From assembly GCF_003286595.3 (NCBI RefSeq), contig NZ_CP132985.1, positions 372,001 through 436,000 on the forward strand: a DNA stretch of 64,000 bases, given 5' to 3'. The stretch's first letter is position 1, and each line of letters begins with the position of its first letter. Position numbers and translations under genes: made by a program. Positions 48,307 through 57,706 of the stretch are shown in pieces. Under the pieces are notes generated by a model. That model did not search any database, was not told the DNA's origin, and was given only the letters and a program-made list of their open reading frames with translations. Source of the stretch: Aerococcus mictus. GTDB lineage: Bacteria; Bacillota; Bacilli; Lactobacillales; Aerococcaceae.

Positions 48307-50178
48307 ATGAAGGAAAAACAAGAAAAATCGAAAATTTCCTTTCTTAATTCGATTCATTTAAAGATTCCTTTGGTCATTATCTTGCTCTTGTTACTTGGTT
48401 TGCAATTTGCCGGGGCTTATTTTATCCAACAATTGGAACAGGAAATGATGCGCAGCTTTGATGATCAAATGAATGTGCAAATTGGCTTTTTGGAGGATAG
48501 CGTTCGCCCCATTATTCAAAATGAAGATAATAAGACGAGTGACCAACAGGCGCAATTAATTAATTCATTGCGTCGTTTTAATGTTAGCAATGTTTTAGAA
48601 ACCTTGGTGGTGGATGATAAGGGGCAGATTCTTGCTTCAAGTAACCCCAGTAACCAGGCCAATGTGGGCCAACAAACGACCGATAACATGATCCGTACAG
48701 TCCTCTATAATAACACTAGTCTAAGTAAGGAAATGTATGACAATGAGGAAAATTTGCGAATTAAACAATATGTTGTCCCTATTTTTTCTTCGGATAATTC
48801 CGGTCTTTTGATCGGGGTTTTAAGTGTGACGGTCAACATTGAGAGTGTCTACAACCAAGTGCAAAATACTGGTTTGATTTATATCACTTCATCGGGCTTG
48901 GCCTTGGTCTTTTCTATTCTACTGGCAGTCCTAATTTCTAGAGGGATTACCGGCCCAGTCCAAGAAATGACCAATCAAATTGAAAAGATTGCTGATGGAA
49001 ATTATAGTGACCAAGTTAAGGTCTATAGTAATGATGAGATGGGCGTCTTAGCCCAGTCGATTAACTATCTATCGGTTCGAGTGCGCGAAGCCCAAGAATC
49101 CACGGAATCTGAACGTCAACGGCTGGATTCAGTCTTAAAACATATGACCGATGGGGTGATTGCTACTGACCGCCGCAGCCGGGTCATGATTACCAATAAC
49201 CGGGCCTGTGAATTAATCGGCAAAAAAGAAGCTGAAATTATGGGCCATTCCATTATGGAAGTGCTCAATTTAAGGGATAAATATACTTTCCGTGAATTAT
49301 TGAATAGTGAAAGTGATATTTTAATGCACTTTACTTCTGATGATGGCCAAGAATCGATTATTAAAGGTGAGTTATCTGTTATTCAAAGGGAGTCTGGCTA
49401 TGTCAGTGGTCTAGTCTGGGTCTTAACCGATGTGACTGAGCATGAAAAGATTGAACGTGACCGTCGCCAATTTGTCTCAAATGTTTCTCATGAATTGCGG
49501 ACGCCCTTGACCAGTGTCAGGTCCTATAGTGAAGCCCTGGCTGATGGTGCCATTAAGGATTCTGAATTAGCGGTAGAATTTCTCGGTGTCATTCAAAGGG
49601 AAACGGACCGCATGATTCGAATGATTAGTGACCTCTTGAACCTCTCTCGGATGGACTCTAATCGTCAGGAAATGAACCTGGAATTGATCGATTTCCAAGG
49701 TTTAGTCAACCATATCTTGGACCGCTTCGATATGATGATTCAATCAGAGGATTATGTCAATGAAGAATACCATATTCAACGCGAATTAACCAAGTCACCG
49801 ATCTGGGTGGAAGCTGACCAAGACCGCCTCACTCAAGTGATTGATAATATCTTAAACAATGCCATCAAGTATTCACCGGATGGGGGAACGATTACGGTCC
49901 GTCTCATGACGACTCATAATGAGGCGATATTAAGTGTTCAAGACCAAGGACTAGGTATTCCACAAAAAGCTCTTGGACACGTTTTTGACCGTTTCTATCG
50001 GGTAGACAAGGCTCGGTCCCGCCAACAAGGTGGCTCGGGTCTAGGTCTGGCTATCGCTAAGGAAGTTGTGGAATTACATCACGGAAAAATTTGGGCCAAT
50101 AGTATTGAGAATAAGGGATCAACCTTCTTTATTTCTCTGCCTTTTGAACCTGATATGGGGGAGGATGATTGGGAATAA
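48307..50178 (+). CDS. walK: WalK (YycG) sensor histidine kinase
   Basis: 623 residues. Two membrane segments (about residues 17-37 and 192-213) flank an extracellular domain, followed by HAMP, PAS (about 275-370), the HisKA H-box (VSNVSHELRTPLTSVR), and a HATPase_c domain with NNAIKYSPDGG, DQGLGIP and GGSGLGLAIAKEVV. It senses wall status and phosphorylates WalR. 6 bp separate it from walR. Confidence 0.97.
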   Translation: MKEKQEKSKISFLNSIHLKIPLVIILLLLLGLQFAGAYFIQQLEQEMMRSFDDQMNVQIGFLEDSVRPIIQNEDNKTSDQQAQLINSLRRFNVSNVLETLVVDDKGQILASSNPSNQANVGQQTTDNMIRTVLYNNTSLSKEMYDNEENLRIKQYVVPIFSSDNSGLLIGVLSVTVNIESVYNQVQNTGLIYITSSGLALVFSILLAVLISRGITGPVQEMTNQIEKIADGNYSDQVKVYSNDEMGVLAQSINYLSVRVREAQESTESERQRLDSVLKHMTDGVIATDRRSRVMITNNRACELIGKKEAEIMGHSIMEVLNLRDKYTFRELLNSESDILMHFTSDDGQESIIKGELSVIQRESGYVSGLVWVLTDVTEHEKIERDRRQFVSNVSHELRTPLTSVRSYSEALADGAIKDSELAVEFLGVIQRETDRMIRMISDLLNLSRMDSNRQEMNLELIDFQGLVNHILDRFDMMIQSEDYVNEEYHIQRELTKSPIWVEADQDRLTQVIDNILNNAIKYSPDGGTITVRLMTTHNEAILSVQDQGLGIPQKALGHVFDRFYRVDKARSRQQGGSGLGLAIAKEVVELHHGKIWANSIENKGSTFFISLPFEPDMGEDDWE

Positions 50179-51653
50179 TGCGAAAATTTTGGACAAACTT
50201 GCCTCATTTTCTCCTAACCTTTTTAGTCTTACTCAGTATCTTTTTTTCCCTTAATATTATTGGGCCTTTCACTAACTTATCTAGTAATTGGTCAGGGGAT
50301 GAGGGAATGGAAGCAAAAACCACTGCCCTTACCCCGACTCAAATAGCTAATCCAGGGGACAAGACACCGCTCTTAAAAGTATTCCGGCCAGTTTCTTTGG
50401 TCTATACTGATGGAGAAGGCTTTTGGCAAAGCCGGGAAGCTAATTTGTTAACCCACTTTAATGAGAAGATGGCCCAGTTAAAAGTGGATAAGCTTGACTT
50501 GGACAGCCTCAAGAAAGAATCGCTGGCTGACTATATTCAAGAAAGTCATAATAAGGAAATGATCGAGCTGGAGTACGCTGATCAAATCCCTCTCCAACTT
50601 TTGGGCTTGACCAGTGATGAGATTAGTGGTGAATTGGGACAAATTCCCATCAACCTCATCTCCTACCCCCGGGATAGCCGAATTCTTTACTTGATTGACC
50701 GGGAAGAGGGCCTGGTCTATAGTCTGCCTTTAAAAGCGCCGGCTAACTTTGATGACTTAAAGACCAGTATCGATGAGAATAAGAATGGTTTTAAGGCCGT
50801 TAAGCGGGTTGATTTGAAAACTCCTTACCACTACTTGCTTGACGACAAGGTTGAGGTCAAGGCCCTATCCTATATTTTGGAACGTCAATCCAATGCGGCC
50901 TACTTGCAACTCTTATTTAACCTTCCTGACCAAGTCAATGACTATAGTGATGTTGAGTCAGCTCGGTATTATACCGAAAACAAGGGCTTAGTGATTAATA
51001 ATAGTAATTTTGAAATTTTATTCAACCAAACCGTTGATTACGAGCTAAATACGGATCCCTTGTCGGTCATCTTACAAGCCTACAATGACCTCCAACGCAT
51101 CCAGGCCAATAATGATAACTGGATCTATAGTCAATATAACCATAAAGAAAAGAATGTCACCTTTAGAAAAGTCGTTGGCGGTATTCCTATTTATGGGTCT
51201 AATTTTGTTTCACGGATCCGAATTGGTTTTCCTAAGGACCATACCCTGCAAGCTAAATTTTCAGCGCTCAATATTCAAACGCCTTTGAATGATTTGACGG
51301 AAAATTTTGAAATGCAACCGGCTACCAGTATTATGAAATTGCTTGAAGTCAACCATATTAGCAGTAAGGATATTGATTCGATAAATATCGGCTATTACTG
51401 GGTACCTAGCTCCAAGTCTAATCGTTTAATTTCCTTGGTGCCTTGTTGGATGATTGAAAAGGATGGGACCTACTTTATGCTAGATGAACTGGTCGACATG
51501 ACTAAAAATGAGGCTTATGTGACACGGAATACGGCAAATGACGTTCCGGTCTATATCAAACACAATCGCAGCGACCAGGAGGCCCAACCAGCAGAAGTTG
51601 ATAGTAATAATGAAGAAGTCTTTAAAGAAATGAACCAGGCTCAGAGCCGTTAG
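50178..51653 (+). CDS. yycH: YycH, WalK regulatory protein
   Basis: 491 residues from ATG 50178, which overlaps the walK stop; TTG 50169 is a possible alternative. One N-terminal membrane segment (LLTFLVLLSIFFSLNIIG), then a long extracellular domain. In other Firmicutes YycH and YycI contact WalK at the membrane and modulate it. Placement between walK and yycI is conserved. Confidence 0.9.
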   Translation: MRKFWTNLPHFLLTFLVLLSIFFSLNIIGPFTNLSSNWSGDEGMEAKTTALTPTQIANPGDKTPLLKVFRPVSLVYTDGEGFWQSREANLLTHFNEKMAQLKVDKLDLDSLKKESLADYIQESHNKEMIELEYADQIPLQLLGLTSDEISGELGQIPINLISYPRDSRILYLIDREEGLVYSLPLKAPANFDDLKTSIDENKNGFKAVKRVDLKTPYHYLLDDKVEVKALSYILERQSNAAYLQLLFNLPDQVNDYSDVESARYYTENKGLVINNSNFEILFNQTVDYELNTDPLSVILQAYNDLQRIQANNDNWIYSQYNHKEKNVTFRKVVGGIPIYGSNFVSRIRIGFPKDHTLQAKFSALNIQTPLNDLTENFEMQPATSIMKLLEVNHISSKDIDSINIGYYWVPSSKSNRLISLVPCWMIEKDGTYFMLDELVDMTKNEAYVTRNTANDVPVYIKHNRSDQEAQPAEVDSNNEEVFKEMNQAQSR

Positions 51654-51667
51654 AGGGAGGAAGTCTT

Positions 51668-52567
51668 ATGAATTTTCGTCAAATTGAAAATATATTGATT
51701 ATTGTCTTTCTCGCCTTAAATATCTTTCTGGCCTATATTCTCTTTGGAAAGAGTTTTATGGAGACGACTTCCATCCAGTCCAATATTAATATCCAACAGG
51801 AATTAAAGAATAATGAAGTGACCATGAACTTTAGCCCTTCTTCAGATGACGTCCAGTTGCCGCTGATCGCAGGCAAACAAAGTCGCCTATCCACCGATGG
51901 AGGAGACCGGACCAAGGAACAGAAGTTAGAGTGGCGTGATTCGACTGAGGAACTCTATGGTGAGTTCAAAAATCCGATTAAGTTACCGGCGCTGACAGAG
52001 AACAATGTGGAAAACCCTACCCAGTTGTCCCCAGAAGCCTTAAAGCCGATTGAGGACTTGTTAGCTTCTGGAGCGATTGAGCATGGGCAAGAATATCACT
52101 TCTTGATCTATAACCGCCAACGTAAAATTATTTACTATGGGCAAAATACCTATGCCGACAAACTGGCCATGGATTCTAGTGCTGAATTACTATTTCATTT
52201 AAATGATCAAAATGAAATCGTCTCCTATGAATTGAGCCATGTCCATGACGTGAGTCCGCAAGGGGAAGAACGCCCATTGATCACTCAAAAGAATGCCATT
52301 GATAACTTATATCTCTATAATGAGATCCCTTCCAAGGCCAATATTTTGTCAGCCAATATTTGTTACCAGCAAACTTTATCAGTTGATGATATTATTGTTT
52401 TTAAACCGGTTTGGGCCATTATGATGCAGTTGGATGACCATACCACTAAAACCACCTTTGTTGATGCCATTAATGGGACGATCGTCCAAAATGCTCCCGC
52501 TTCTCAGCCGGTTAATCCCACCAATGATGGCGACAAGGCGGGTAGCCAAAATAGTCAAGCCACCTAG
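51668..52567 (+). CDS. yycI: YycI, WalK regulatory protein
   Basis: 299 residues. N-terminal membrane segment (ILIIVFLALNIFLAYILFG) after MNFRQIEN, as in YycI, and an extracellular domain ending in a hydrophilic tail (PVNPTNDGDKAGSQNSQAT). It acts with YycH on WalK. GGAGG precedes the start. Confidence 0.9.
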   Translation: MNFRQIENILIIVFLALNIFLAYILFGKSFMETTSIQSNINIQQELKNNEVTMNFSPSSDDVQLPLIAGKQSRLSTDGGDRTKEQKLEWRDSTEELYGEFKNPIKLPALTENNVENPTQLSPEALKPIEDLLASGAIEHGQEYHFLIYNRQRKIIYYGQNTYADKLAMDSSAELLFHLNDQNEIVSYELSHVHDVSPQGEERPLITQKNAIDNLYLYNEIPSKANILSANICYQQTLSVDDIIVFKPVWAIMMQLDDHTTKTTFVDAINGTIVQNAPASQPVNPTNDGDKAGSQNSQAT

Positions 52568-52582
52568 GAAGGAGATCAAGCT

Positions 52583-54241
52583 ATGAAAAAAGAATTCCCA
52601 ACTCTGATCTTAATCACCCTTTTAGGCCTGCTTTGCCTGCTTCCTGATTCGGTTTTTGCAGCAGATAATCAAGGAATTTCAGTTGCTGATTACCAGGTTA
52701 AGGTGGAATTTGACCAGCAGGGGGACATTAAAGAACATGAACAGGTTCGCTATCAGTTTGATAAGCAAGTCGACCAATTAAGCCATGTGATTAGTACAGG
52801 CGAAAGTGGTCATCTACGTCAATTAAATGTAGATATGCGGATGAATTCAGCCAGTGAAGCCTTTCCTTTTGTTCAGAGTACGTCCCACACGGTTGGAACC
52901 TTTGACCTTCATCAAAACGGCAATAATGTCCAAGTGGACCTCTACAATACTATGTCCGGCGACGATGAAATTGTGAATTATATTGCCAATATTGAGGATG
53001 TCTGGACTAAGTACGGCAATCAAGTGATTATGCAAAAGGACTTTTTGCTCTTGCCTTTCGATATCCATTCCGCTCAAATTACCTTTAAATTTCCTCAGGC
53101 GGTGGACCAAAACCACTATAAGGCCTGGCTAGCTAGTCCAGCCCATGTCCAAGAAAAGTGGCTGGATGAGTCGACCTTACAAGTTCAAGTCAGAGATCTG
53201 AGCGCGGATAGTAAGTTAAACGTGCAAATGGTGCTTCCAGCTGACCTGATGCCTAATATCAAGGGGGAAGGCCCCGTCTCTAAGGGTGAGCAAATTAACC
53301 GAGAGATTGATAAGCATATCGGCGCCAGACAAGCTTGGTACCGTCAACGTTACTGGATAGTGATGGGGGTCAGTTTAGCCTTAGTCGCCTTATTGATCCT
53401 TTACACTTACTTCTTGCTCAGACGCAAGCAAAAGATTCGGCAAGCAGCTGATGCTAAGCAAGTCAACCACAGCCATGAGCTCAATCCGGTCGAAGTTAGC
53501 GAACTATTGAAGAAGAATTACAGCCAACATGATAAGTTGTGGCTGGTTCTTTTATCCTTAGTAGCTAAGGGACACTTAGCCTTACGTTTTGTTAACGCAG
53601 ATGACCGCTTCTACCCTTACTTTAAAGTCTTGGCTAGTCAAAGTGATGACCCCTATGAACAAGTTGTTCTCGATGCTTTTAGTAAGCAGCAGGAGGGTGG
53701 GGATCTTGATTTTGCCAGCTTTAAATATAGTCTGGGCCTGAAAAAGAAAGGCAAGACCAGGAACTACCGCAACTTGTTGCATGCCCTTAGCAAGCTAGAT
53801 AAAAAACGCAAACAGAACCTGCAGTTATTAGATAAGGCCGGAAGCCGCTTGTATGGCTTTTTATGGTGGCTTTACGTCGCTGTCTTTATCGTCCTAGCGG
53901 GTTTAGTGATTTGGCTGATCTGGGAGATAAATAGGGGTCATATTTGGCTCTTAGCCCTGGCCTTTTGCTTAGTGGGAGTCTACTTATTGAGGCGCTATAC
54001 CCTGCCGATTTATAATGCCCAGGGGCAAGAACTTGCCAAATATTGGAAGACTTATTTTAACAGCCTTAAAGGTCGAGACCAGTCCTTAGGTTACAGTCAA
54101 AAGGACTACCTCTACAGCTTTGTGACTGGGGACAACTACCGACTGGTTAAGCAGGCGAAAAAAGCCAACCAGTCGCTAAGCGGCAACTTAGCTCAGGCTT
54201 TAGATGCTGTGAACCAATACCAATTAAAAGATTTTATGTAA
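52583..54241 (+). CDS. DUF2207 membrane protein in the wal operon
   Basis: 552 residues. Signal peptide (about 1-26, ending FAADN), an extracellular DUF2207 beta domain (ISVADYQVKVEFDQQGDIKEHEQVRY), a membrane helix at about 258-280, a cytoplasmic middle domain (VEVSELLKKNYSQHDKLW), and two helices at about 425-470. Function unknown. Its insertion between yycI and walJ differs from the standard order and may be a lineage trait. Confidence 0.82.
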   Translation: MKKEFPTLILITLLGLLCLLPDSVFAADNQGISVADYQVKVEFDQQGDIKEHEQVRYQFDKQVDQLSHVISTGESGHLRQLNVDMRMNSASEAFPFVQSTSHTVGTFDLHQNGNNVQVDLYNTMSGDDEIVNYIANIEDVWTKYGNQVIMQKDFLLLPFDIHSAQITFKFPQAVDQNHYKAWLASPAHVQEKWLDESTLQVQVRDLSADSKLNVQMVLPADLMPNIKGEGPVSKGEQINREIDKHIGARQAWYRQRYWIVMGVSLALVALLILYTYFLLRRKQKIRQAADAKQVNHSHELNPVEVSELLKKNYSQHDKLWLVLLSLVAKGHLALRFVNADDRFYPYFKVLASQSDDPYEQVVLDAFSKQQEGGDLDFASFKYSLGLKKKGKTRNYRNLLHALSKLDKKRKQNLQLLDKAGSRLYGFLWWLYVAVFIVLAGLVIWLIWEINRGHIWLLALAFCLVGVYLLRRYTLPIYNAQGQELAKYWKTYFNSLKGRDQSLGYSQKDYLYSFVTGDNYRLVKQAKKANQSLSGNLAQALDAVNQYQLKDFM

Positions 54242-54260
54242 GAAACGAGGAGAATGAAGT

Positions 54261-55091
54261 TTGGATGTTTTGGACAAAGACGCAGAGCAAAAAGATTTTA
54301 CCATGCGCATTTGTATGTTAGCCAGTGGGTCAACAGGAAATGTGACTTATATTGAAACCCCACAGCGGAATATCTTAGTTGATGCGGGCTTAAGTGGTAA
54401 GCGTATTGAGGAATTGCTGCAGAAAATTGGCCGGGATGCCAAGGACCTTGATGCCATCTTTATCTCTCACGAACATTCTGACCATTCCAAGGGAGCCGGT
54501 ATTATGGCCCGACGCTACCAACTTCCTATCTATGCCAATGCCGATACCTGGTCCTATCTCGAGCAGAAGTGTGGCAAGTTAGACGCTGACCAAAAGATAA
54601 TCATGGAGCCGGGGGAACGGATTAGCTTTGGGGATGTCGATATTCTGAGTTTTCCTGTCAGTCATGACTCCATCAATGCACAGTTCTATGCCTTCCAAAA
54701 GGATGGTAAGCAATTCGCCATGATGACAGACCTAGGCTATGTTTCCGATCGTTTAGCTGGCCTGGTATACAATTCTGATGCCTTAATGATTGAAAGTAAC
54801 TATGATAATGATATGTTAAGAATGGGGAAGTATCCTTGGCGTTTAAAGCAAAGGATTTTTTCTGACCGGGGCCACCTGTCTAATGTCGAAACGGCGGAAG
54901 CCCTGACTAAAATGATAGGTGAGCGAACCAAACGGGTTTACCTGGGGCATATTTCCAGGGAAAATAACTTAAATGCCCTGGCCCTTGAGACCAATACGGC
55001 GATTTTAAAGGAGAACGGCCTAGGGGTGGGCTATGATTTTGACCTTTATGAGACCCACCATTACCAACCTACCGATCTATTTACCCTTTAA
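54261..55091 (+). CDS. walJ: WalJ (YycJ) MBL-fold hydrolase
   Basis: 276 residues from TTG 54261 (GAGGAG upstream); ATG 54304 starts exactly at the domain (MRICMLASGSTGN) but has no binding site. The metallo-beta-lactamase motif is SHEHSDHSKG, followed by SHDS and the later GHLSN. WalJ-type proteins are probable nucleases linked to DNA repair. It is the usual last member of the wal gene set. Confidence 0.9.
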   Translation: MDVLDKDAEQKDFTMRICMLASGSTGNVTYIETPQRNILVDAGLSGKRIEELLQKIGRDAKDLDAIFISHEHSDHSKGAGIMARRYQLPIYANADTWSYLEQKCGKLDADQKIIMEPGERISFGDVDILSFPVSHDSINAQFYAFQKDGKQFAMMTDLGYVSDRLAGLVYNSDALMIESNYDNDMLRMGKYPWRLKQRIFSDRGHLSNVETAEALTKMIGERTKRVYLGHISRENNLNALALETNTAILKENGLGVGYDFDLYETHHYQPTDLFTL

Positions 55092-55179
55092 TGAGAAAAT
55101 ATTCATATATTTTTCAAATATTCATTCTAAGATAGTTAAAATCCTTGAAGTGAACTAATATGACAAGTGGAGGAAAAAT

Positions 55180-56463
55180 ATGCCTAAAGAAGTTAATCCT
55201 GATAAAAATCATAATTTAAAAGATGATACGAAAAACGCTATCAATTCCAAATGGGGAACCGCTATTATCAGTGGCCTAATTGGTGCTGGTTTAGTGGGTG
55301 GGGTATCAGCCTACGCCAACCAAGATAAGGTTTCCGAAAATGAAGTGAAAACCATGGTGGAACGCCAGGTCAATGCCGAAAGCCAAAATAAGAGCGAAAA
55401 TAAGGCCCAACAAGGGACCCAACAAGCCAGTGTGGAGATTCAATCTGATGTTTCTGCTGTGGTGGATAAGGTTGCCGGCTCGGTAGTTTCTGTGGTGAAC
55501 TTGGCCCGTCCTAACAACCAAGTTTATGACTTATTTGGCTTTACCCAACCTAGCCGCAATAGTGATGAACTAAAAACCGCTTCAGAAGGTTCGGGTGTCA
55601 TCTATAAGGTCCATGGCGATAAGGCTTATATCGTTACCAATAACCATGTGATTAAGGGGAGCGATGCCCTGGAGATTATCCTTGCTGACGGGACCCAAGT
55701 GCCAGTTGACCTGGTAGGTGCCGATCCTTGGACTGACCTGGCTGTCTTGGCCATGCCAGCTGAATATGCTAAAACCGTGGCAGAATTTGGGGATTCTTCC
55801 CAATTGAAGGTGGGGGAACCAGCCATTGCTATCGGTTCGCCACTAGGATCTGACTTTGCTTCAACGGTGACATCAGGTATTGTATCTGGCTTGAACCGGC
55901 AAGTACCAACCGACTTAGATGAAGACGGGCAAAGTGATTGGACCGTGACTGCTATTCAAACAGATGCCGCCATTAACCCAGGTAACTCAGGGGGTGCTTT
56001 GGTGAACTCTGCCGGCCAAGTGATTGGGATCAACTCGATGAAGATTTCCACCGCCCAAGTGGAAGGTATGGGCTTCGCCATCCCAAGTAATGACGTGACC
56101 ACAATTATTAGTCAGTTAGAAAAAGATGGTCATGTAACCCGGCCAGGACTGGGACTACGCATGGCTAGTCTCTACCAATTCCCGCTGGAACGGCAAAAAC
56201 AAATGCTGAAATTGCCTGAAGCGGTTGAGGACGGGGTAGTAGTGATGGAGGTCGACCCTAATTCTCCTGCCGACCAAGCAGGCTTGAAGCAGTATGATGT
56301 GATTACCCGCTTCGGCGACCATGAAATTAAAGATACGACCCAATTACGTCAAGCTCTCTATAATTCAGACCCTAATGGCAAGGTTGAAATTGAATATTAC
56401 CGCAATGGTAAGAAAGCAACCACTACTATTCAACTCCGGCCTCAAGACCACCATAATGCCTAG
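55180..56463 (+). CDS. htrA: HtrA/DegP-type surface serine protease
   Basis: 427 residues. A short cytoplasmic N-terminus precedes a membrane helix (about 27-48, TAIISGLIGAGLVGGVSAYA), a low-complexity linker, and a trypsin-like domain with the triad in TNNHVIKG (His), DLAVL (Asp) and NPGNSGGAL (Ser). One C-terminal PDZ domain follows. It degrades misfolded secreted proteins. The location after walJ and before rlmH is conserved. GTGGAGG precedes the start. Confidence 0.95.
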   Translation: MPKEVNPDKNHNLKDDTKNAINSKWGTAIISGLIGAGLVGGVSAYANQDKVSENEVKTMVERQVNAESQNKSENKAQQGTQQASVEIQSDVSAVVDKVAGSVVSVVNLARPNNQVYDLFGFTQPSRNSDELKTASEGSGVIYKVHGDKAYIVTNNHVIKGSDALEIILADGTQVPVDLVGADPWTDLAVLAMPAEYAKTVAEFGDSSQLKVGEPAIAIGSPLGSDFASTVTSGIVSGLNRQVPTDLDEDGQSDWTVTAIQTDAAINPGNSGGALVNSAGQVIGINSMKISTAQVEGMGFAIPSNDVTTIISQLEKDGHVTRPGLGLRMASLYQFPLERQKQMLKLPEAVEDGVVVMEVDPNSPADQAGLKQYDVITRFGDHEIKDTTQLRQALYNSDPNGKVEIEYYRNGKKATTTIQLRPQDHHNA

Positions 56464-56497
56464 TTGACTAAGATTTTTTGAATATTGACTGTTAATT

Positions 56498-56524
56498 AAG
56501 CCTCAGGGAAACTGGGGCTTTTTA
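56498..56524 (+). terminator. htrA terminator
   Basis: AAGCCTCAG, loop GGAAA, CTGGGGCTT and TTT. Confidence 0.85.
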
Positions 56525-56599
56525 TTTGTTCTTGGTTTTGACTTTATCAACATAATCCCCAAGTATTATGCACAAGATCAGGGGAAAACTTTGTGAAAC

Positions 56600-56776
56600 T
56601 GTGGATAACTTTGTTGAAAAGTGGATAAGTCCCGTCATAATGGCCTTCTTTCATGTGGGCAATTATGTGTATAAAAAGTGAAAACTTAGGACAGGTCGAA
56701 ATTCCTGGGTAAAAATCCCTTCATAATAGGCTTTATTATTAACAACTTGTGGATTTGTGGAGGAAATTGTGGATAA
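56600..56776. promoter_or_regulatory. cluster of DnaA-box-like sites
   Basis: Complement of the DnaA box (TGTGGATAA): perfect at 56600-56608 and 56768-56776, one mismatch at 56620-56628 and at 56666-56674, and two mismatches at 56748-56756. All share one orientation in about 180 bp of AT-rich sequence between htrA and rlmH. In streptococci htrA and rlmH lie near oriC, but no dnaA gene is in this window, so these may be regulatory or titration sites. Confidence 0.6.
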
Positions 56777-56840
56777 GTCCTTGTGAAAAGGGGGAATTAT
56801 GCTATGATGAAGGGAAGTTTGAAGAAAAGGGTGACTTGAG

Positions 56841-57320
56841 ATGCGGATTACCATTCTCAGCGTGGGAAAATTGAAAGAAAAATATTTGAAACAGGGGATT
56901 GCTGAGTACCAAAAACGAATGCAACGTTATGGGAAATTAGAAGTGATTGAGGTTAAGGATGAGCCCACTCCAGACAATGCCAGCGACTTGGAAAACCAGC
57001 AAATCATCGAAAAAGAGGGCCAACGCCTACTGGCTAAGATTTCTCCCCAGGCCTATGTCATTGTGCTTGCTATCAAGGGCCAGGCTTTAAGTTCGGAAGA
57101 ATTGGCCCAGCAAATTGATCACTGCCTGACCTATGGCAAGAGCGAGATTATCTTTGTAATTGGTGGATCCTTGGGGACGAGTTCGGCTGTCAACAAAAGG
57201 GCTGATCTTTTACTCAGTTTTGGTCGGATGACCCTTCCCCATCAATTGATGCGTCTGGTGCTTAGCGAGCAAATTTACCGGGCCTTTCGCATTATTCACC
57301 ACGAACCCTACCATAAATAA
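56841..57320 (+). CDS. rlmH: RlmH, 23S rRNA pseudouridine-1915 N3-methyltransferase
   Basis: 159 residues, the usual family length, beginning [20 protein letters not shown]. The SPOUT knot is seen as [32 protein letters not shown] and the C-terminal [13 protein letters not shown]. It methylates the modified U1915 in 23S rRNA with S-adenosylmethionine. Confidence 0.97.
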   Translation: MRITILSVGKLKEKYLKQGIAEYQKRMQRYGKLEVIEVKDEPTPDNASDLENQQIIEKEGQRLLAKISPQAYVIVLAIKGQALSSEELAQQIDHCLTYGKSEIIFVIGGSLGTSSAVNKRADLLLSFGRMTLPHQLMRLVLSEQIYRAFRIIHHEPYHK

Positions 57321-57322
57321 AA

Positions 57323-57606
57323 GAGTGTGACAAAAGTCAAAAAGAGCCCTGAACCACTCCGCATACTATATCTGTAACTCGCTAGCGCTTCGAACAGCTA
57401 TAGCAACTGGAGCAAACTATGGAAGATAGGCGCAAGCCTATCGCACATAGTTCGTAGTTGGGTTCGACTTGGCAGACTTGGAGTGATTTCACAAGTCAGA
57501 AACAAGCGAATGCTTCGCTTTTATTCTGACTTGCTCCAATCATCCAAGCCTAAATGCCTAGTCTCACACCCTGCATGAAGTGGAGGTCAGGGCTGACTTT
57601 TGGAAC
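57323..57606. repeat. MITE-like structured intergenic repeat
   Basis: About 280 bp with no gene. Ends form inverted repeats (CAAAAGTC...AGCCCTGA against TCAGGGCT-GACTTTTG), and the left end GAGTGTGACAAAAGTC recurs at 57618. Inside are two hairpins: GATAGGC-GCAA-GCCTATC (57430-57447) and a 70-bp imperfect stem around CAAGTCAGAA/TTCTGACTTG (57475-57550). It looks like a small non-autonomous mobile or structured repeat. Confidence 0.62.
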
Positions 57607-57640
57607 AGGTTTGAAAAGAGTGTGACAAAAGTCAAAAAAA

Positions 57641-57695
57641 GCCACTAGGCTCTGTGGATAAGTAAACTTATCCAGTGCCTAGTGGCTTGTTTTTT
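57641..57695. terminator. long bidirectional terminator
   Basis: GCCACTAGGC-T-CTG-T-GGATAAGT, AA loop, and its near-perfect complement ending GCCTAGTGGC, with T runs on both strands. It serves the leftward DUF1002 gene and any rightward transcript from rlmH. Confidence 0.85.
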
Positions 57696-57706
57696 ACTAT
57701 TAAATT

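Noticed and set aside
56590..56780. Calling the DnaA-box cluster oriC
   Set aside because: No dnaA, dnaN or parB gene is in the window and no unwinding element was identified, so only a cluster is claimed.
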